Source of the DNA: Burkholderiales bacterium
Lineage (GTDB): Bacteria; Pseudomonadota; Gammaproteobacteria; Burkholderiales; Burkholderiaceae_C
DNA length: 44,209 nt
Assembly (NCBI GenBank): GCA_019510465.1
Contig: JAEKKH010000150.1
Coordinates: forward strand, 1 to 44,209
Direction: 5' to 3'
This document shows positions 41,558 to 44,209 of the stretch, piece after piece. The stretch's first letter is position 1; every line of letters starts with the position of its first letter. The position numbers and the translations under genes are program-made. Below the pieces are notes generated by a model that was not told the origin of the DNA, made no database searches, and was given only the letters and a program-made list of their open reading frames with translations.

Positions 41558-43150
41558 ATGAACTTTGACGAACTCGGCCTGGCCGAGCCGCTGCTGCGTG
41601 CGGTGCACGAAGCCGGCTACACGACTCCCACCCCGATCCAGCTCCAAGCCATCCCCGTCGTCCTGCAAGGCGGCGACCTCCTCGCCGGCGCGCAGACCGG
41701 CACCGGCAAGACGGCCGGCTTCACGCTCCCGATGCTGCACCGCCTGCTCGAGAGCGGCCCGAAGAAGGACAGCCGCGGCAAGCCCCCGGTGCGCGCCCTG
41801 ATCCTGACCCCGACGCGCGAACTCGCCGCCCAGGTCGAGGAAAGCGTGCGCACGTACGGCAAGCACGTGTCGCTGACCAGCATGGTCATCTTCGGCGGCG
41901 TGGGCATGCAGCCGCAGATCAACCGCCTGCACAAGGGCGTCGACATCCTCGTGGCCACGCCCGGCCGCCTGCTCGACCTGCACCAGCAGCGCGCGGTGGA
42001 CCTGTCGCACATCGAGATCTTCGTGCTCGACGAGGCCGATCGCATGCTCGACATGGGCTTCATCCACGACATCAAGAAGGTGCTCGCGGTGCTGCCCCCG
42101 AAGAAGCAGAGCCTGCTGTTCTCGGCCACCTTCAGCGACGAGATCAAGGCGCTCGCCGACCGCCTGCTGAACAAGCCGGGCCTGATCGAGGTCGCGCGCC
42201 GCAACCAGACCAACGAGATGATCGAGCAGGCCGTGCACCCGGTCTCGCGCGATCGCAAGAAGCAGCTGCTGTCGCACCTGATCAAGTCGGGCGACTGGCA
42301 CCAGGTGCTCGTGTTCACGCGCATGAAGCACGGCGCCAACCGCCTGGCCGAATTCCTGAATGACGACGGCATCACGGCGATGGCCATCCACGGCAACAAG
42401 AGCCAGACGGCCCGCACGCGCGCGCTGTCCGAGTTCAAGGCCGGCACGCTGCAGGTGCTCGTCGCCACCGACATCGCCGCGCGCGGCATCGACATCGACC
42501 AGCTGCCGCACGTCGTCAACTACGAGCTGCCCAACGTGCCGGAAGACTACGTGCACCGCATCGGCCGCACGGGCCGCGCCGGCGCGCAGGGCCGCGCGGT
42601 GTCGCTGGTGTGCGTCGACGAGGACATCTTCCTGCGCGAGATCGAGAAGCTGATCAAGCGCCCGATCCCCAAGGAAGTGGTGCCCGGCTTCGAGCCCGAT
42701 CCGGGCGAGCGCGCCGAGCCCATCGTGCTCGGCCGCACCACCATCGGCGTGCGCGGCCCGGCCTCGGGCGGACGCGGCAACGGCGGCGGTCACCACGCGC
42801 GCGCTGGCCATGGCGACCGTGGCGGCAATGCCCACGGCAACGGCGGCGGCGACCGCAATCGCGGCCAGGGCCGTCCCGGCGGCGCGCCGGGCGGGCGTCC
42901 GGCGCAGCCGCGTCCGCCGGGCTCGTCGGGCTCGCATGCGGGCGCCAAGCCGGCGCACGGCACGCCGCACGCCGGTCACGGCGGGGCGCGTCCGGCCGGC
43001 CACGGCGGGCAGAACCCTGCCGGCGGCGGCGGTGGCCGTCCGGCTGGCGGCGGCGGTCGTCCGGCGAGCGGCGGCGGCCGTCCGCAAGGCGGCGGCCAGC
43101 GCTCGGCGCTGACGTCGACGTCCGGCGGCAAGGGCCCCGTCAAGCGCTGA
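41558..43150 (+). CDS. rhlE: DEAD-box ATP-dependent RNA helicase, RhlE type
   Basis: The protein has 530 residues from ATG 41558. The Q motif ([14 protein letters not shown]), Walker A AQTGTGKT (45-52), [12 protein letters not shown] (158-161, [13 protein letters not shown]), SAT in LFSATF, and the second RecA domain with [10 protein letters not shown] and [10 protein letters not shown] are all present. After residue 400 the tail is low complexity and rich in Gly, Pro, Arg and His, as in RhlE-type proteins, where it helps RNA binding. Members act in ribosome assembly and RNA decay, often in the cold. The 11 residues before this ATG in the track are rejected. A terminator follows. Confidence 0.93.
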   Translation: MNFDELGLAEPLLRAVHEAGYTTPTPIQLQAIPVVLQGGDLLAGAQTGTGKTAGFTLPMLHRLLESGPKKDSRGKPPVRALILTPTRELAAQVEESVRTYGKHVSLTSMVIFGGVGMQPQINRLHKGVDILVATPGRLLDLHQQRAVDLSHIEIFVLDEADRMLDMGFIHDIKKVLAVLPPKKQSLLFSATFSDEIKALADRLLNKPGLIEVARRNQTNEMIEQAVHPVSRDRKKQLLSHLIKSGDWHQVLVFTRMKHGANRLAEFLNDDGITAMAIHGNKSQTARTRALSEFKAGTLQVLVATDIAARGIDIDQLPHVVNYELPNVPEDYVHRIGRTGRAGAQGRAVSLVCVDEDIFLREIEKLIKRPIPKEVVPGFEPDPGERAEPIVLGRTTIGVRGPASGGRGNGGGHHARAGHGDRGGNAHGNGGGDRNRGQGRPGGAPGGRPAQPRPPGSSGSHAGAKPAHGTPHAGHGGARPAGHGGQNPAGGGGGRPAGGGGRPASGGGRPQGGGQRSALTSTSGGKGPVKR

Positions 43151-43174
43151 TCGGCGCGACGACCTCGATCGCCC

Positions 43175-43205
43175 AGGCCCGCGTGCGCAAGCCGCGGGCC
43201 TTTTG
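43175..43205 (+). terminator. Rho-independent terminator after rhlE
   Basis: AGGCCCGC (43175-43182) pairs with GCGGGCCT (43194-43201), followed by TTTTGC. It begins 25 bases after the stop codon. Confidence 0.75.
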
Positions 43206-43334
43206 CATGGCGGCGCCGAACTCGGCCGCTTCGTGGATTGCTGCACGCACGCCGGAGGCGCGCGGACCGTGCTCGACAGAAAATCGAGGGCTTGCCGCCT
43301 GACGGCGTCCGAACCCGCATCCGAGGCCGCGCGC

Positions 43335-44209
43335 TTGGACCTGCACACCCTCTTTCTTGCCCAGACCTGCCTGCTTGCCGCGATGGCCGCGATGCTTTGG
43401 GTGTCGCGCAGCGACGCCGACCGCGGCAACGGCATGCGGGCGTGGCGACTGGCCATCACGAGCCAGTCCGTCGCCTACCTGGTGCTGGCGGTCCCGGCGA
43501 CGGGGCCGGCCGCCACGTTCACGGGCCTGGTCGCCAACCTGGCCGGCGCGAGCGGGGTGGCACTGTATTTCACCGGCGTGCGCCGCTTCGCGGGCCGCGG
43601 CGTCGACGCGCGCCCGCTGGTGGCGATGGTCGCGGCCGTCACGGTGGCCGGCGCGGTCACCGGCGAGCACGTGGCGTGGGCTGCGATCTTCAACGGTTTC
43701 GCGTACGCCGGCTACCAGGCCTTGGCGGCGCTCCTGCTGTGGCGGATGCCGCCGCCCGGCATGGCCCACGTGCAGCGGGTGGTCGCGGCGGCCTATGCCG
43801 CCATGGCCGTCGTGCTGCCCGCCCGTGCCGTCGCCCTGCTGCTGATGGGCGAATCGCGGCTGGACCTCCGCCACGACGCCTGGCAGGTGCCGATCTACGT
43901 GTTCGGCTTCCTCTATCTCGTCGTCACCAACCTCGGCTTCATCCTGATGTGCAAGATGCGCGCCGAGGCCGAGATCCGCCTGCAGGCCCGCACCGACGAA
44001 CTCACCGGCCTGCCCAACCGGCGCGCGCTCGACGAGGAGATCGCCCATGCGCTGGCCGCCGCACGCCGCAGCGGTCGTCCGTTCGGCATCGTGATGGTGG
44101 ACGTCGACCGCTTCAAGTTCATCAACGACACCCACGGCCACGCCGTCGGCGACGCCGCGCTCACCGCCTTCGCGCAGCGCCTGTCCGGCGCCCTGCGCGA
44201 GCCCGACCG
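43335..44209 (+). CDS. Membrane diguanylate cyclase, 3' end cut by the window
   Basis: The frame is absent from the track because it has no stop in the window. From TTG 43335 it encodes at least 291 residues. Six hydrophobic helices (about 5-22, 35-55, 60-75, 95-112, 120-140 and 150-195) precede a GGDEF domain starting at ARTDELTGLPNRRALDEEIA and with MVDVDRFKFINDTHGHAVGD, which carries the metal-binding Asp. The window ends before the GG(D/E)EF loop, so activity cannot be judged. The frame is open further upstream, with a GTG at 43269, but homology begins with the first helix. Confidence 0.85.
   Translation, partial: MDLHTLFLAQTCLLAAMAAMLWVSRSDADRGNGMRAWRLAITSQSVAYLVLAVPATGPAATFTGLVANLAGASGVALYFTGVRRFAGRGVDARPLVAMVAAVTVAGAVTGEHVAWAAIFNGFAYAGYQALAALLLWRMPPPGMAHVQRVVAAAYAAMAVVLPARAVALLLMGESRLDLRHDAWQVPIYVFGFLYLVVTNLGFILMCKMRAEAEIRLQARTDELTGLPNRRALDEEIAHALAAARRSGRPFGIVMVDVDRFKFINDTHGHAVGDAALTAFAQRLSGALREPD

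Overview
This window looks like chromosomal DNA of a high-GC betaproteobacterium of the order Burkholderiales, probably near the Rubrivivax/Leptothrix/Roseateles or Comamonadaceae lineages. The evidence is the house-keeping gene order (rpsP-rimM-trmD-rplS; hda-HAD-pcnB-folK; murJ), the phasin and HiPIP-like genes, and the protein sequences. The taxonomic call is inference from gene content, not a search. No tRNA, rRNA, CRISPR array, prophage or complete transposon was seen.

Left part (1-14.2 kb): a partial secreted Gly/Gln-rich protein; dnaE, whose last codons are frameshifted; a co-directional run trhO, alpha/beta hydrolase, LysR regulator and gluQ, the last joined in frame to an FKBP-type prolyl isomerase; a 416-bp block with perfect 18-bp terminal inverted repeats; a membrane diguanylate cyclase; a DUF2087 protein; a MATE exporter; and a broken GNAT acetyltransferase.

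Middle part (14.2-26.6 kb): a c-type cytochrome behind a CRP/FNR-type dyad; orn; two small secreted proteins preceded by the same 28-nt element at nearly the same distance; a PRC-barrel protein; a large membrane-anchored protein with a Cys-rich tail; an M48 (Ste24-like) protease overlapping rsgA; a two-gene YeeE/YedE sulfur-transport pair; a membrane methyltransferase; a CobD/CbiB relative; a Nudix CoA pyrophosphatase; and a saccharopine dehydrogenase-like gene coupled to a DUF4166 gene.

Right part (26.6-44.2 kb): the ribosome/tRNA-modification operon rpsP-rimM-trmD-rplS read leftward; a GNAT enzyme, a TM2-like protein and a HiPIP-like protein; a phasin with a good promoter and terminator; a REP/BIME-type palindrome; the phosphate pair DUF47-pit; the tightly overlapping hda-HAD-pcnB-folK operon with perM upstream; a SirB1-like protein; murJ; an RhlE-type RNA helicase; and a second diguanylate cyclase cut by the window end.

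Most genes are core functions: replication (dnaE, hda), RNA decay (orn, pcnB, rhlE), ribosome maturation (rimM, trmD, rsgA, rplS, rpsP), cell wall export (murJ), phosphate uptake and PHA storage. No new multi-gene defence or mobile system is evident. The most interesting signals are small-scale: the dnaE C-terminal frameshift, the gluQ-FKBP fusion, the inverted-repeat element, the shared upstream element of two secreted proteins, REP-derived sequence at a start codon, and several -10 boxes placed so close to ATG codons that leaderless mRNAs are likely.
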